Assembly: GCF_004114535.1 (NCBI RefSeq)
Contig: NZ_LBJC01000013.1
Span: 62,001-126,000 of the forward strand
Reading direction: 5' to 3'
Source: Bradyrhizobium nanningense
Lineage (GTDB): Bacteria; Pseudomonadota; Alphaproteobacteria; Rhizobiales; Xanthobacteraceae
Length of the DNA: 64,000 bases
Part shown: piece after piece, positions 1-8,893 of the stretch
Layout of the letters: every line of letters begins with the position of its first letter
How positions within the stretch are numbered: position 1 is the stretch's first letter
Notes under the pieces: model-generated
Databases searched by the model: none
Told to the model about the DNA's origin: nothing
What the model saw: only the letters and a program-made list of their open reading frames with translations
Program-made: the position numbers and the translations under genes

Positions 1-1133
1 CCCACCAGCGTCACGGTATCGGCCGCGCCGTCACCGGCGCCGGCCGATCCGAGATCGATATTGACCTGTTTGACGTCGGTGCCCGCCAGATTGTTGACGA
101 CGATGTTGTCGCTGCCGCCGCGTGCATTGATGGTGATGGTTTCGATGCTGTCGAGGTCCATCGTGACGTTGCCGACGTTGCGGGTCAGCTGCGTGTGTCC
201 GCCACTGGCGGCGGACAAGGTGATGTCCTCGCTGATGTTCGCGCCGTTGAAGAGGAGGGTATCTGTTCCGGCCTGCCCGTCGACCTTGTCGCTGCCGTCG
301 CCGGGGTCCCACTGGAAGGTATCGTTGCCGGCGCCCAAGAGGGCGGTGTCGTTGCCCTGGTTGCCGTCGATGAAATCGTTGCCGTCGCCGCCCAGCAGGC
401 GATCGGCGCCGTTGCCGCCGAGGATCGTGTCGTTGCCGGCGCCACCGTCGAGCGTCAGATTGATCAGCGCAGCGAGATTGCCGGTGGCAGTAATGACGTC
501 GTCGCCGCCACCTGCATGGACCACGAGGTTTTCCGTGGTGCCGATGTCCAGCGAGAACGGTGCCGGATCGACCCGGTCGAAGCGCACGCGCGTGCCGTTG
601 GCCGTGATGGCGAAGATCTCGCTGCCGTTACCGCCGTTGACCTCGGTGGTGTCGATGCCTTCGCCGCCTTCCATCAGGTCGCTGTCGTCGCCGGGGTTCC
701 AGATCATGCGGTCGTCGCCGGCCTCGCCGAACATCTGGTCGTCGCCGTCGCCGCCGACCAGCACGTCATTGCCGGAGCCGCCGAACAGCAGGTCATTGCC
801 GCCCTTGCCGAACAGCGTGTCGTTGCCGGACTGGCCGAATAGCATGTCGCCGCCGGATCCGCCGGTCAACGTATCGTTGCCGGCGCCACCGAACAGGTTC
901 GCCGCTGGCATCGCGCCGTTGCTCTCGTCGATCGTGATGATGTCGTTGCCGTCCAGCCCGAAGGCCTGGATCAATTTGGTGTTGGCGACCGTGGCGGGGC
1001 CGCCTTTGACCGCGACCGCGCCGCCGTTGACGACGATTGTCCCGGCCGCATTCCGGCCCAACGTGACCGCGTTGTTGTTGCCGTCGCCAAAGACGGTGAG
1101 AATTCCGGCGGAAAAATTTGCTATGACAGCCAT
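1..1133 (-). CDS. RTX-type calcium-binding repeat protein (3' end outside window)
   Basis: The reverse strand reads from an ATG at 1133 (GAGAAG upstream as a possible ribosome site) without a stop to the window edge, so at least 377 residues are present and the C-terminus is missing. Two blocks of glycine/aspartate nonapeptides of the GGxGxDxLx type are visible, at about residues 80-140 and 225-270, with typical units such as GGAGNDTL and GGDGND. These are hemolysin-type Ca2+-binding parallel beta-roll repeats, usually found in proteins exported by type I secretion. No N-terminal signal peptide is seen, as expected for that route. No catalytic domain can be seen in this part. The secretion signal, if any, would lie beyond position 1. 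The forward strand carries a long open frame here that is only a GC-rich shadow. Confidence 0.88.
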   Translation of the reverse strand, partial: MAVIANFSAGILTVFGDGNNNAVTLGRNAAGTIVVNGGAVAVKGGPATVANTKLIQAFGLDGNDIITIDESNGAMPAANLFGGAGNDTLTGGSGGDMLFGQSGNDTLFGKGGNDLLFGGSGNDVLVGGDGDDQMFGEAGDDRMIWNPGDDSDLMEGGEGIDTTEVNGGNGSEIFAITANGTRVRFDRVDPAPFSLDIGTTENLVVHAGGGDDVITATGNLAALINLTLDGGAGNDTILGGNGADRLLGGDGNDFIDGNQGNDTALLGAGNDTFQWDPGDGSDKVDGQAGTDTLLFNGANISEDITLSAASGGHTQLTRNVGNVTMDLDSIETITINARGGSDNIVVNNLAGTDVKQVNIDLGSAGAGDGAADTVTLV

Positions 1134-1334
1134 GTGCACTTCTCGCTCTGCGTGATCGAAATGGGCCGTGCGGCGGGATCGTGACGCTCTTCGCGATGCC
1201 GAGGCGAACGACAAACGATCTCGTCTGTAGGCCGGGACGCCAGTTCCGGCTTGAGGGAAGTCTTCGGACCGGCTCCTGTTTTTCTTGAGAACAGCTTGAT
1301 TTTCGGGCGAGGCCGGTCTGAGCGCGACGCCTCG

Positions 1335-1460
1335 TCCTTCGAGACGACCGCTTTGCGGTCTCCTCAGGATGAGGCTCATCGGCGCCGGTGCCGTTGAAAC
1401 TGCTGCCGCGCACACCGTCCTCATCCTGAGGAGCCCGCCTAAAGCGGGCGTCTCGAAGGA
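1335..1460. repeat. Inverted repeat with nested hairpins
   Basis: The outer arms are TCCTTCGAGACG at 1335-1346 and its reverse complement at 1449-1460. Inner arms CTCCTCAGGAT (1360-1370) and ATCCTGAGGAG (1423-1433) pair as well. Each side also holds a small GC hairpin. The structure resembles the short dispersed palindromes common between genes in Bradyrhizobium. Confidence 0.8.
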
Positions 1461-2198
1461 TGGTTGCGGGCGATGGGCGAGACGAAGAGCCGAATGGGTC
1501 TTGTCCGAAGCGGGGTACACAATCCCTTGCGTTGCCCGACGTGCAAAACACGCCAGCGCTGGGTCGAGAGCCGCCGGAAAAAATATTCGTATTTACAGGA
1601 ATTCGGTTTTGCCGTACAAGCCTGGACATCCCGCCCGCCACAAGGGGCGTTTCGCGATCGTCACGGGACGCGGGCCGGGATGCGGTGGCCGCGACGGCGT
1701 CGGCGCGCGATGTGGATTGCAGGGCGGGCGACCGTGAGCAGCGACAGGCGCGATACGACACGGCGCTGACAGCGTCTTCGAATGGCCTCGACGGTGAGCG
1801 CACGCCAGCCGTGGAGAACCCAGCGAGGATGTGCGCGGACGGAGAAGTCGTGTGGTCCTGACGCCCGGGGTCTGTGCGTCAAGTCCTGCGGAGATGCAGC
1901 GGCCAACCGGCGCGCGCATCGATCATCCGCAAGGCGACGGGGGCAATAGTGCATCGCTCCCCGGGGAGAGCACGAAGGACACCGTGAAAACCATCCGCGC
2001 AGGGAAGGCCGGGATGTCCCGGCGTCACCTGTCGTCCACCCCGTGCGCGCTTCTTCAGCACACGCGGGACTTCGGGTGCCAGCCGGCGCCCGGCCTTCCC
2101 TGCGCCCTTGTTGAGATAAGGGCGGAAGAAGACAGCAAAGCTCGGGCGAAACAAGCCGCGAGAATGGGCAGGCGTGTCAATCGTCAACAGCGGTCTTC

Positions 2199-2350
2199 TG
2201 CCCCGGACGCAGCGCAGCGCCCCCGGCGATGCGAAGCATCGTCCGGTGCGGTGCGCTGCAGAGCCGGGGCCCATGTATCAGCGGAATGCGCAGCCTTCTG
2301 GGTTCCGGCTCTGCGCCGCAGCGCAAGAGCGCTCCAGCGCGTCCGGGACA
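2199..2350. repeat. Dispersed repeat element, copy 1
   Basis: This segment begins GCCCCGGACGCAGCG and ends GCGTCCGGGACA. Its reverse complement matches 39697-39830 over most of its length, including the shared core GGGCCCCGGCTCTGCAGCGC. Both copies lie between genes. Confidence 0.75.
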
Positions 2351-2391
2351 CGAGAGAGGCGTGTTAAGGCGATGTCATCTCCCCACACTCC

Positions 2392-2475
2392 GTCATTGCG
2401 AGGAGCTCTTGCGACGAAGCAATCCAGAGTCTAACCGCCGAGGGATTCTGGATTGCTCGCTGCGCTCGCAATGCG
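2392..2475. repeat. Palindromic intergenic repeat
   Basis: The left arm GTCATTGCGAGGAGC and AGCAATCCAGA is mirrored on the right by TCTGGATTGCT and GCTCGCAATG. It forms an imperfect hairpin about 84 bases long just downstream of the stop codon of the metallo-beta-lactamase gene, where it could also act as a transcript end. Confidence 0.75.
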
Positions 2476-2520
2476 GAATCTGCTGAGACGCCGATGCCTA
2501 TTACTGCGACCGCCGTCCGG

Positions 2521-4116
2521 CTACACCTTCTCCTCCAGCGCCCGGCGCAGCCTGCGGATGATGACGCCGCGGGCGCGGTCGTCGGCGGCCGCCCCAATCC
2601 TGTCGTTGATGTCGAGCATGAGCTCCGACATCTCGTTGTGCCAGTCGAGACGGGTCACGGCCTCCGGCGCGAGCCGCCGACGGTGATCGACGTCGAGCAC
2701 GCGCGGTTCGGGCGCGGCGAGCTCGTAGATGTCGTCCAGCATAGGCTGGTAGACCTTGGCCGCCGGAATGATGCGCTCGGCGACGCGTTCGGCGAGTCCG
2801 GCAATGGCGCCTTCCTCGCCATGGACCAGGAACAGCCCGCGGGCGATGGGGCGGCGCGCCGCGATCCAGCTGGCAATGCCGGCGCCGTCGGCGTGCCCCG
2901 AATATTCGTCGATCATTCGGATGCGGGCCGCGACCTTGATCTCCTCCCCCTGGATCCGCACGGCCTTGGCTCCGTTCTGGAGGAAGCGGCCGAGCGTGCC
3001 GTTGGCCTGGAAGCCGGCGAGCAGCACGGTCGCGCGCTCGTTCCACAGCCAGCGCTTCAGATGATGGCGGATGCGGCCGGCATCGCACATGCCGCTCGCG
3101 GCGATGATGATATGGAATCCGGACAGGCGCATGATCGCCTTGCTCTCGTCCGCGGTCTCGGTGAATTTGAGATGCGGCGAGTTGAGCAGGCGCGTTGCAT
3201 CGACCGATGGATCGAGGCTCGCGGCATGGCGGCGAAACACTTCGGTCGCGCGGATCGCGAGCGGAGAGTCGAGGAAGATCGGTGCGGTCGGAATCTCGCC
3301 GTGCTCCATCAGGTCGACGAGATCGACGATCAGCTCCTGGGTGCGCTCGACCGCGAAGGCGGGCAGCAGCAGCGCGCCGCCGGCCGCCGCCGCATCGCGC
3401 ACCTCTGCCGCGAGGTGCTTGCGGCGCAGCGCAGGTGTCGTGGCCTCGCGTATCCGGTCACCATAGGTCGATTCCGAGATGATGTAGTCGAGGTCGCTTG
3501 GCGCTTCGGGATCGGGCTGCAGCAGCTTGGCCTCCGGTCCGACGTCGCCGGAGAGCAGCACGCGCAGCGGGCGTGGCGAGCCCTGCTCGGCGATTTCGAG
3601 TTCGATCGAGGCGGAGCCGAGCAGATGGCCCGCGTTCCAATAGCGCGCGCGGACGCCCGGGATCACGTCGGTCCAGCGTTCGTAGTCGACCGCGCGAAAC
3701 GATTGCAGCGATGCGATCGCATCGGCCTGCGTGTAGATCGGCAGCACCTCCTTGCGCCCGCGCGAGGCGTTGCGCCGGTTGAGTTGCGCAACTTCCGATT
3801 CCTGGATGCTGCCGGCGTCGGGCAGCATGTAGGAGCAGAGGTCGATGGTGCCGCGCGTCGCCAGGATCGGACCCTCGAAGCCCGCGCGCACGAGTTTCGG
3901 CAACAGACCGCTGTGGTCGATATGGGCATGCGTGAGCAGCACTGCATCGATATCGGCAGGGCGGAACGGAAAGGCGCCGTAGTTGAGCTCCTTCAGCGTC
4001 TTCTGGCCCTGGAACAGGCCGCAATCGACCAGGAAGCGGCCGCTTGCGGTCTGGAACAGATAGCTCGACCCGGTCACGGTGCGGGCGGCACCACAAAATC
4101 GAACGGTGATGCTCAT
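2521..4116 (-). CDS. Beta-CASP metallo-beta-lactamase (RNA-processing exonuclease family)
   Basis: The product has 531 residues. An N-terminal metallo-beta-lactamase fold carries the zinc motif HAHIDH at residues 63-68. This is followed by beta-CASP features: SESTYGDR, GGALLLPAFAVER, ASGMCDAGRIRHHL and a C-terminal DEYSGHADG histidine. This is the layout of CPSF73-like/YSH1-like ribonucleases found in bacteria and archaea, so Zn-dependent RNA cleavage is the expected activity, although substrates of bacterial members are poorly known. The ATG at 4116 overlaps the stop of the upstream phosphoribosyltransferase-like gene by ATGA, which fixes the start and argues for translational coupling. It is the last gene of a three-gene operon with a nucleoside phosphorylase and a PRPP-synthetase homologue. 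That context suggests RNA or nucleotide salvage rather than beta-lactam resistance. Confidence 0.9.
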   Translation of the reverse strand: MSITVRFCGAARTVTGSSYLFQTASGRFLVDCGLFQGQKTLKELNYGAFPFRPADIDAVLLTHAHIDHSGLLPKLVRAGFEGPILATRGTIDLCSYMLPDAGSIQESEVAQLNRRNASRGRKEVLPIYTQADAIASLQSFRAVDYERWTDVIPGVRARYWNAGHLLGSASIELEIAEQGSPRPLRVLLSGDVGPEAKLLQPDPEAPSDLDYIISESTYGDRIREATTPALRRKHLAAEVRDAAAAGGALLLPAFAVERTQELIVDLVDLMEHGEIPTAPIFLDSPLAIRATEVFRRHAASLDPSVDATRLLNSPHLKFTETADESKAIMRLSGFHIIIAASGMCDAGRIRHHLKRWLWNERATVLLAGFQANGTLGRFLQNGAKAVRIQGEEIKVAARIRMIDEYSGHADGAGIASWIAARRPIARGLFLVHGEEGAIAGLAERVAERIIPAAKVYQPMLDDIYELAAPEPRVLDVDHRRRLAPEAVTRLDWHNEMSELMLDINDRIGAAADDRARGVIIRRLRRALEEKV

Positions 4117-5033
4117 GGAATCGTCTCCGGAAGATGCGTCGTGGTCAGTTCGGACCGCAAGGCGTCCGCGAGAATCTCGTCGAGCGCAATCGCGTTGGTT
4201 GGATGCGGCACGCTGTCGGTCGAGCGAACCAACCGGATGCCGGCCTCGGTGAAGGCGGCGATCATCGCGGGTGGAAACAGCGCATGCGTCACGATCGCAT
4301 CGACGGCGGTCGCGCCCATCGCCGTCAGGGCCTTCGCCGCCGCGATCAGCGTCGTCCCTGAGGAGACGATGTCGTCCACCAGGAGCGCGGGCCGTCCCGC
4401 CAGCAGGCCGGGATCGGCAAAACTGATGGAAACGGATCGATCGCCGTGCCGCGCCTTTCGGGCCACCGTATGCTGCAATCGCAGCCGGCTCGCGATGTCG
4501 TTCACCCATGGCTCGGACTCCATGTCGGGCCCGATTACGATTGTTGCGGGGTCGATACCGCCGGTCGCCAGCGCGTTCGCGATGACAGGCATGGCGGACA
4601 GGTTCTCCGCTTCGATGCCTGGAAAGACCGACCTGATGTCGGGGGTACGATGCAGGTGCGCATCCACGGTGACGATTCGGTCGACGGTCCTTGCGAGCAG
4701 AGCGCCCATGGCACGCTGGCTGATGGCCTCGCCCGCATGAAATGCAGCGTCCTGCCGCATGTAGCAAAGATAGGGTGCGACCAGGACCAGCCGCTTCGCG
4801 CCGCCACGCCGCAATGCCTCCGCAGCGAACAGCAAGGCGATCAGCTTGTCATTGGGTTGATCGAGCGAGACATAGAGGAGGATGGTATCAGCGGCCGGCG
4901 CGACGACGACGCGCAGCTCGCCGTCCGGAAAGCGATGCACGGCGATCTCGGCGCAGGAAAGCCCGAGCCGCGCCGCAAGGCGTGTCGCCGCATCGACGCC
5001 GCCGGGCAGTGTCTGGAGCGCGATCGTGCTCAC
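4113..5033 (-). CDS. Ribose-phosphate pyrophosphokinase homologue
   Basis: The 306-residue protein belongs to the PRPP synthetase family. Visible motifs are the FPDGEL segment (35-40), the catalytic flexible loop [12 protein letters not shown] (91-102), [10 protein letters not shown] (123-132) and the ribose-5-phosphate/PRPP loop DDIVSSGTT (220-228). Canonical PrsA has a DLHAxQ-type motif where this protein has DAHLHR, so it is a divergent paralogue and probably not the housekeeping enzyme. The GTG start overlaps the phosphorylase stop by four bases (GTGA), and the gene overlaps the next one by ATGA. A role with ribose bisphosphate or PRPP in nucleotide salvage follows from the neighbours but is an inference. 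Confidence 0.88.
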   Translation of the reverse strand: MSTIALQTLPGGVDAATRLAARLGLSCAEIAVHRFPDGELRVVVAPAADTILLYVSLDQPNDKLIALLFAAEALRRGGAKRLVLVAPYLCYMRQDAAFHAGEAISQRAMGALLARTVDRIVTVDAHLHRTPDIRSVFPGIEAENLSAMPVIANALATGGIDPATIVIGPDMESEPWVNDIASRLRLQHTVARKARHGDRSVSISFADPGLLAGRPALLVDDIVSSGTTLIAAAKALTAMGATAVDAIVTHALFPPAMIAAFTEAGIRLVRSTDSVPHPTNAIALDEILADALRSELTTTHLPETIP

Positions 5034-6571
5034 GACGCTGACTTGCCCTCCGTGGCCTCGTGACCGTTGACGACGTAACCGCTCTCCTCAGTGGCGGCAT
5101 CGGCCGCCAGATCGTGCTCGGGACGGTCGAAGGTGTAGACGCGATAGAGCGGCTCGCCCTGCTCGACGCGATCGCCGATCTTCTTGAACAGGCGGATGCC
5201 GGCACCCTTGTCGAGCGGCGCGCCGGCGGTGCGGGCAAGGCGGTTCAGACGCAGGCAGTCGATCTGGGACACCATGCCGTCATGCGTCGCCTTGACGTCG
5301 AAGCTGAGCGGCCCCAGCTCGTTGCTGTAGGTCGAGGGGCCCTGGGCGTCGATGATCTTCTGCATCTGCTTCAGTGCCGCGCCGCTGTCGAGCAATTCGC
5401 GCGCGCGGGCATAGCCGGCGCCGCCACGCAGCTTCGGATCGTATTCCAGGAGATGTGCGGCGAGCCGCAGCGATTTCTCGCGCAGGTCACGCGGCGCATC
5501 CTTCTCGTTGCCGAGCACCGCCATGACGTCATTGGCCTCGAGCACCGGCCCGATGCCGTTGCCGATCGGCTGGCTTCCGTCGGTCACGATCACCTCGACC
5601 GTGCGGCCGAAGCGGTCGCCGACGAATTCGAACAGCTTGCGCAGCCGCATCGCCTCGACGCCGCTGGTGACTTTCGCGGTCGGCCCGACCGGAATGTCGA
5701 TCAACAGATGCGTCGAGCCCGCCGCGATCTTCTTGGACATGATGGAGGCGACCATCTGCTCGCGGGTATCGAGGCTGAGCGGGCGCTCGACCGAGATCAG
5801 GACGTCGTCGGCCGGCGACAGGTTCACGTGCCCGCCCCAGATCAGGCAGCCGTTGCAGGCCGAGACGATCGCCTTCATCTCCTCGACGCCGACATTCACC
5901 CGCGCCAAGACTTCCATCGTGTCGGCGGTGCCGGCGGGCGAGGTGATGGCGCGCGAGGAGGTCTTCGGGATCGGCAGGCCGTGCGCGGCGACGATCGGCA
6001 CCACGACCATCGAGGTGCGATTGCCGGGGATGCCTCCGATGCAATGCTTGTCGACGACAACAGGGGTCGGCCACACCAATTGCGTGCCGGCCTGGGCCAT
6101 CGCCCCGGTGAGCGAGAGCAGCTCGTCGCTGGTGATGAAGCTCGCCGAACCGATCAGGAAGGCGGCAATCTCCATGTCCGAGTAGCGATAATGTGCGAGG
6201 TCGTTGATGATCGCGCCGATCTCGGCCTGGCTCAGCGTTCGTCCGTGGATCTTCGCGCGCACCGCTTCCAGGCTCTCCGGAGGGGAGGCCGGCCTGATCG
6301 TGACCTGCGTGCCCACGCCTTGCGCGAAGCGCCGGAATGCCGGCTCGGAGAGTCCGATCTCGTCCGGGGCCGCCAGCGTGTCGTCGTCGGTGATCAGCAA
6401 CGTCGCCAGCATGACCTTGTCGCCCTGACGCAGCTCGACGCGGCTGAAGCCGCGGAAGATCTCGGCGCGCAGCGCTTTCGACTGCCTGGAGAGGACGACG
6501 ACGTTCTCGCGGCCGGTATCGAGCCGGACGCGGCGGATCTTCAGTCGGGAGTGCGGAAGCTCTGGATGCAT
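5030..6571 (-). CDS. AMP phosphorylase / type-2 thymidine phosphorylase
   Basis: The 513-residue protein is longer than E. coli DeoA because of an extra N-terminal domain of about 90 residues, as in archaeal AMP phosphorylases. The phosphate/nucleoside-binding motif reads [14 protein letters not shown] (174-187), followed by [18 protein letters not shown] (203-220) and [15 protein letters not shown]. These are the signatures of the AMPpase/TdRPase type-2 family, which phosphorolyses nucleoside monophosphates or pyrimidine nucleosides to ribose(-1,5-bis)phosphate and base. The substrate cannot be told from sequence alone. It leads an overlapping operon with the PRPP-synthetase homologue and the beta-CASP nuclease. 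A FixK/FNR-like half-palindrome at 6632-6645 lies about 67 bases upstream of the ATG. No Shine-Dalgarno sequence is obvious. Confidence 0.9.
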   Translation of the reverse strand: MHPELPHSRLKIRRVRLDTGRENVVVLSRQSKALRAEIFRGFSRVELRQGDKVMLATLLITDDDTLAAPDEIGLSEPAFRRFAQGVGTQVTIRPASPPESLEAVRAKIHGRTLSQAEIGAIINDLAHYRYSDMEIAAFLIGSASFITSDELLSLTGAMAQAGTQLVWPTPVVVDKHCIGGIPGNRTSMVVVPIVAAHGLPIPKTSSRAITSPAGTADTMEVLARVNVGVEEMKAIVSACNGCLIWGGHVNLSPADDVLISVERPLSLDTREQMVASIMSKKIAAGSTHLLIDIPVGPTAKVTSGVEAMRLRKLFEFVGDRFGRTVEVIVTDGSQPIGNGIGPVLEANDVMAVLGNEKDAPRDLREKSLRLAAHLLEYDPKLRGGAGYARARELLDSGAALKQMQKIIDAQGPSTYSNELGPLSFDVKATHDGMVSQIDCLRLNRLARTAGAPLDKGAGIRLFKKIGDRVEQGEPLYRVYTFDRPEHDLAADAATEESGYVVNGHEATEGKSAS

Positions 6572-6631
6572 GGACAGGCCGGCAGGGAGGAAACCCGGCC
6601 TCCATGCTTAGACGTCGCGGCCGTGATGCTG

Positions 6632-6645
6632 TTGACCCAGATCAT
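6632..6645 (-). promoter_or_regulatory. FixK/FNR-type box upstream of phosphorylase operon
   Basis: Read on the reverse strand this is ATGATCTGGGTCAA, one base away from the FNR/FixK pattern TTGAT-N4-(A/G)TCAA. Its centre is 67 bases upstream of the ATG at 6571. That distance would suit class II activation with a short leader. Confidence 0.5.
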
Positions 6646-6792
6646 GGCCCGCGCGCGGCCGCGGCATGGGCAGGCCGTGGCATGCCGTCACGCAGGCTCG
6701 CCGTTGCAGGCGTGCCAGGCCGGAAATGACGGGGGGAGCTGAATGTCGTGGCGATATCGCCGATGTCGGCCGGCCAAACCGGGAATCGGGCG

Positions 6793-6957
6793 CTACTTGA
6801 TCGCCGAGCTGACCGCGTTGAACTTGCTGTTGAGGAGGGCGCCGCCCGTGTTGTTCACGGCCGTCACGATTGCCAGCGCGATCCCCGCGGCGATGAGGCC
6901 GTACTCGATCGCGGTCGCACCGTTCTCATCGGCAAGGAAAGACCTGAGCAAACGCAT
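6793..6957 (-). CDS. Flp/Fap-type pilin subunit
   Basis: This is a 54-residue class IVb prepilin. A short charged leader is followed by the processing region ENG|ATAIEYGLIAAGIA, in which the conserved Glu lies five residues after the cut, and then a hydrophobic helix. The ATG at 6957 was chosen because AGGAG sits seven bases upstream and the protein then has the normal Flp length; the longer open frame upstream is not needed. Flp pilins are cleaved by a TadV/CpaA-type peptidase and assembled by the tad/cpa machinery. None of those genes is in this window, so this is a stand-alone pilin copy whose partner genes must be elsewhere. Confidence 0.9.
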   Translation of the reverse strand: MRLLRSFLADENGATAIEYGLIAAGIALAIVTAVNNTGGALLNSKFNAVSSAIK

Positions 6958-7132
6958 TGCCAACTCCTGTTCATCCGATGGTCGCGTCGTCATCGAACTC
7001 GTAAATAGATCGAATAAGTCTTTGTGCGCGCCAAAAGAATTAAGCCCGGGCAATCGCGCCTCCGCTGATACGACAGCAGTCATTAAATTAAGGTTCCGCC
7101 GCTCAGTCCAAATGGATTCAAATCGGCAGACG

Positions 7133-7167
7133 CTCGTGGGTAGGGCGAGCGCCGGCAGGCGCTCCCA
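7133..7167. terminator. Strong GC hairpin downstream of the 78-aa gene
   Basis: The arms CGTGGG and CCCACG enclose GAGCGCC-GGCA-GGCGCTC. It lies between the Flp pilin and the 78-aa gene, both on the reverse strand, and could end transcripts of the latter. There is no clear T run, so the assignment is tentative. Confidence 0.4.
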
Positions 7168-7234
7168 CGACGGTCGCATCGGGGGAGAGGTGTCGGTTAA
7201 CGGATTGTTGAGGCTGTTTGCCCGGCCATCGCGC

Positions 7235-7471
7235 TCATCGGCGCCGGCCAGGCGCATTCAGGGCCCGCAACATGGCGATACGGGCGAACATCAGCCAGCC
7301 GCCGCCCGTCTCGGCCGCATTGATCAAGGTCTCGACGGCGGTCTGCCAGTGCGCCTCGTGCTGGGCATCCTCGGGCAGTTGCATGATGTAGTCTGCGGCG
7401 TCCTGGAGTGTGAGCAGCGTGCGCTTGCTGCTCACGCGAACGGGATCGTCGAACGCCGTCGACCAGGGCAT
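7235..7471 (-). CDS. Small conserved-looking hypothetical protein (78 aa)
   Basis: The reading frame encodes 78 residues with an acidic, helix-forming centre (LTLQDAADYIMQLPEDAQHE) and a C-terminal GGGWLMFARIAMLRAL segment. It has no signal peptide and no clear membrane span. Composition is normal for a real soluble protein, unlike the Arg/Pro-rich shadow frames around it. I do not recognise a family. The gene lies between the Flp pilin and ku on the same strand, 58 bases downstream of ku, but nothing links the functions. Confidence 0.7.
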   Translation of the reverse strand: MPWSTAFDDPVRVSSKRTLLTLQDAADYIMQLPEDAQHEAHWQTAVETLINAAETGGGWLMFARIAMLRALNAPGRRR

Positions 7472-7529
7472 GTCAGGCCGCCCGATCCGCGAGAGGTGGC
7501 ATCACGGCGCGATTGCAGATGCGATGCCG

Positions 7530-8501
7530 TCAGCCCGCCTTCTTCGCCCGCACCGGCTTGTCGGCGGCCTTTTTCGGGGCTTCCTTCGCCGTCTTCGCCG
7601 CAGCGTCCTTGCCGCCCTTGCCTGATATCGGCAGCAGCATCTCGCGCTGGCCCTCGACGCGCTTCTTCGACTTCTTGGCCTTGGCGGTCTCCTTGGCGAC
7701 CTTCGCCGCGGGCGCTGTGTCCTTTTCGTTCGCGATGCTCTTCTTCAGCGCGTCCATCAAGTTGATGACGTTGCCGCCGGTCTTCGGCGCGGCCTTGGCT
7801 GCGATCGGCATGCCGCTGCGCTTCTTGTTGATGAGATCGATCAGGGCGGTCTCGTAATGATCCTCGAACAGCTCGGGCTCGAACGCGCCGGACTTCTTCT
7901 CGACGATGTGCTTGGCGAGGTCGAGCATGTCCTTGGTGAGCTTCACATCCTGGATGTCGTCGAAATATTCGGTTTCGCTGCGGACCTCGTAAGGGTAGCG
8001 CAGCAGCGTGCCCATCAGTCCGCTCTCGAGCGGCTCGAGCGCGATGATGTGCTCGCGGTTGGTCAGCACCACGCGGCCGATCGCGACCTTGTCCATGCTG
8101 CGGATGGTCTCGCGGATCACGGCATAGGCGTCATGGCCGACCTTGCCGTCCGGCACGAGATAATAGGGGCGGATCAGATAGCGGTTGTCGATGTCGGTCT
8201 TCGGTACGAACTCGTCGATCTCGATCGTGTGCGTGGAATCGAGCGCGATGTCGTCGAGTTCGTCCTTGGTGACCTCGATATAGGTGTCGGTGTCGACTTT
8301 GTAGCCCTTGACGATGTCCTCGGAAGTCACCTCGTCACCGGTCTCGGCGTCGACCTTGAGGTACTTGATCCGGTGGCCGGTCTTGCGGTTGATCTGGTTG
8401 AAGGAGACCTTCTCGGTATCCGAAGTGGCCGGATAGAGCGCGACCGGGCAGGTCACGAGCGACAAACGCAGAAAACCCTTCCAATTGGCGCGGGGGGCCA
8501 T
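7530..8501 (-). CDS. ku: Non-homologous end-joining protein Ku
   Basis: The 323-residue protein starts with APRANWKGFLRLSLVTCPVA and continues through a full Ku core beta-barrel, with KYLKVDAETGDEVTSEDIVKGY, LIRPYYLVPDGKVG and TREHIIALEP-like segments. After residue 235 comes a low-complexity Lys/Ala-rich tail (KAKKSKKR, AKTAKEAPKKA) of about 80 residues, the kind of basic C-terminus that in bacterial Ku affects DNA threading and LigD recruitment. Bacterial Ku homodimers bind double-strand ends and recruit LigD; no ligD is present here. The ATG at 8501 gives the usual N-terminus. Confidence 0.95.
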   Translation of the reverse strand: MAPRANWKGFLRLSLVTCPVALYPATSDTEKVSFNQINRKTGHRIKYLKVDAETGDEVTSEDIVKGYKVDTDTYIEVTKDELDDIALDSTHTIEIDEFVPKTDIDNRYLIRPYYLVPDGKVGHDAYAVIRETIRSMDKVAIGRVVLTNREHIIALEPLESGLMGTLLRYPYEVRSETEYFDDIQDVKLTKDMLDLAKHIVEKKSGAFEPELFEDHYETALIDLINKKRSGMPIAAKAAPKTGGNVINLMDALKKSIANEKDTAPAAKVAKETAKAKKSKKRVEGQREMLLPISGKGGKDAAAKTAKEAPKKAADKPVRAKKAG

Positions 8502-8647
8502 GGGCTACTCCAAACGCAACAGGGACAGATGACAAGGATACCATCGGGGAACAACGAATCAAAGCAAGGTCGGTTGCTGAATCTTCCAACTGCGTTAACC
8601 GGCCGCTGGGCCATGCTGCCGCTTGCCCGATCCCTGCGCAAAAGCCG

Positions 8648-8672
8648 GAACATCATATCCAATCACGCGTTG
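8648..8672 (+). promoter_or_regulatory. EcfG-type (general stress response) promoter
   Basis: GGAAC at 8648-8652 and CGTT at 8669-8672 are separated by exactly 16 bases. This matches the alphaproteobacterial EcfG consensus GGAAC-N16/17-CGTT. It lies 66 bases upstream of the ATG of the 51-aa membrane protein gene and points toward it. Confidence 0.65.
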
Positions 8673-8737
8673 GCTCAGGACATCGGCTGCGAGGAGGTCG
8701 CGGCTATCGAAAGCGACATCCAGAGATTGAGGGCACC

Positions 8738-8893
8738 ATGGCAACCACGCGAGAGCAGCATCAGATCGTGGAAACTCCGACCGAGGCGCGCCAGGGCGAG
8801 CCGGGGCCTTCGGTGGCGGCGCTGCTCGCCATTTCGACCGGGCTTGCGATCCTGATCCTCGCCGTCATCTGGTTCGTATTCTTCCGGACCTGA
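8738..8893 (+). CDS. 51-aa single-span membrane protein
   Basis: An ATG at 8738, with GAGATTGAGGG upstream, opens a 51-codon frame. A hydrophilic N-terminus rich in Gln, Glu and Pro (residues 1-24) is followed by one strong hydrophobic helix (about 25-47, AALLAISTGLAILILAV) ending FVFFRT. The expected topology is one inner-membrane span with the N-terminus in the cytoplasm, although the short C-terminal tail makes orientation uncertain. The EcfG-type promoter at 8648-8672 suggests induction in the general stress response. Small one-span proteins of this kind are frequent in EcfG regulons, but I cannot name this one. Confidence 0.7.
   Translation: MATTREQHQIVETPTEARQGEPGPSVAALLAISTGLAILILAVIWFVFFRT

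Larger units (their letters stand above)
1134..2520. other. Repeat-rich intergenic region without a credible gene
   Basis: Several open frames of 85-180 codons cross this stretch on both strands. They overlap one another, are rich in Arg/Pro/Cys and show no domain or convincing start, so I treat them as noise. What can be seen is a string of dispersed elements: an inverted repeat at 1335-1460, a degenerate segment at about 1600-2150 with the look of a decayed repeat family, an element at 2199-2350 that recurs inverted at 39697-39830, and a palindrome at 2392-2475. Confidence 0.6.

Noticed and set aside
61..1155. Long forward-strand open frame of 364 codons
   Set aside because: It is the antisense of the RTX repeat gene; the reverse strand shows clear GGxGxD repeats and the forward product is Ser/Pro/Leu-rich without domains.
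1369..2367. Several 100-180 codon frames in the first gap
   Set aside because: Mutually overlapping, unusual composition, inside dispersed repeats; probably spurious.
2494..4740. 748-codon forward frame
   Set aside because: Antisense shadow of the metallo-beta-lactamase and PRPP-synthetase genes, whose motifs are unmistakable on the reverse strand.
8553..8577. Second GGAAC element as EcfG promoter
   Set aside because: The CGGTT that follows is 18 bases away and does not match CGTT at 16-17, unlike the site at 8648.
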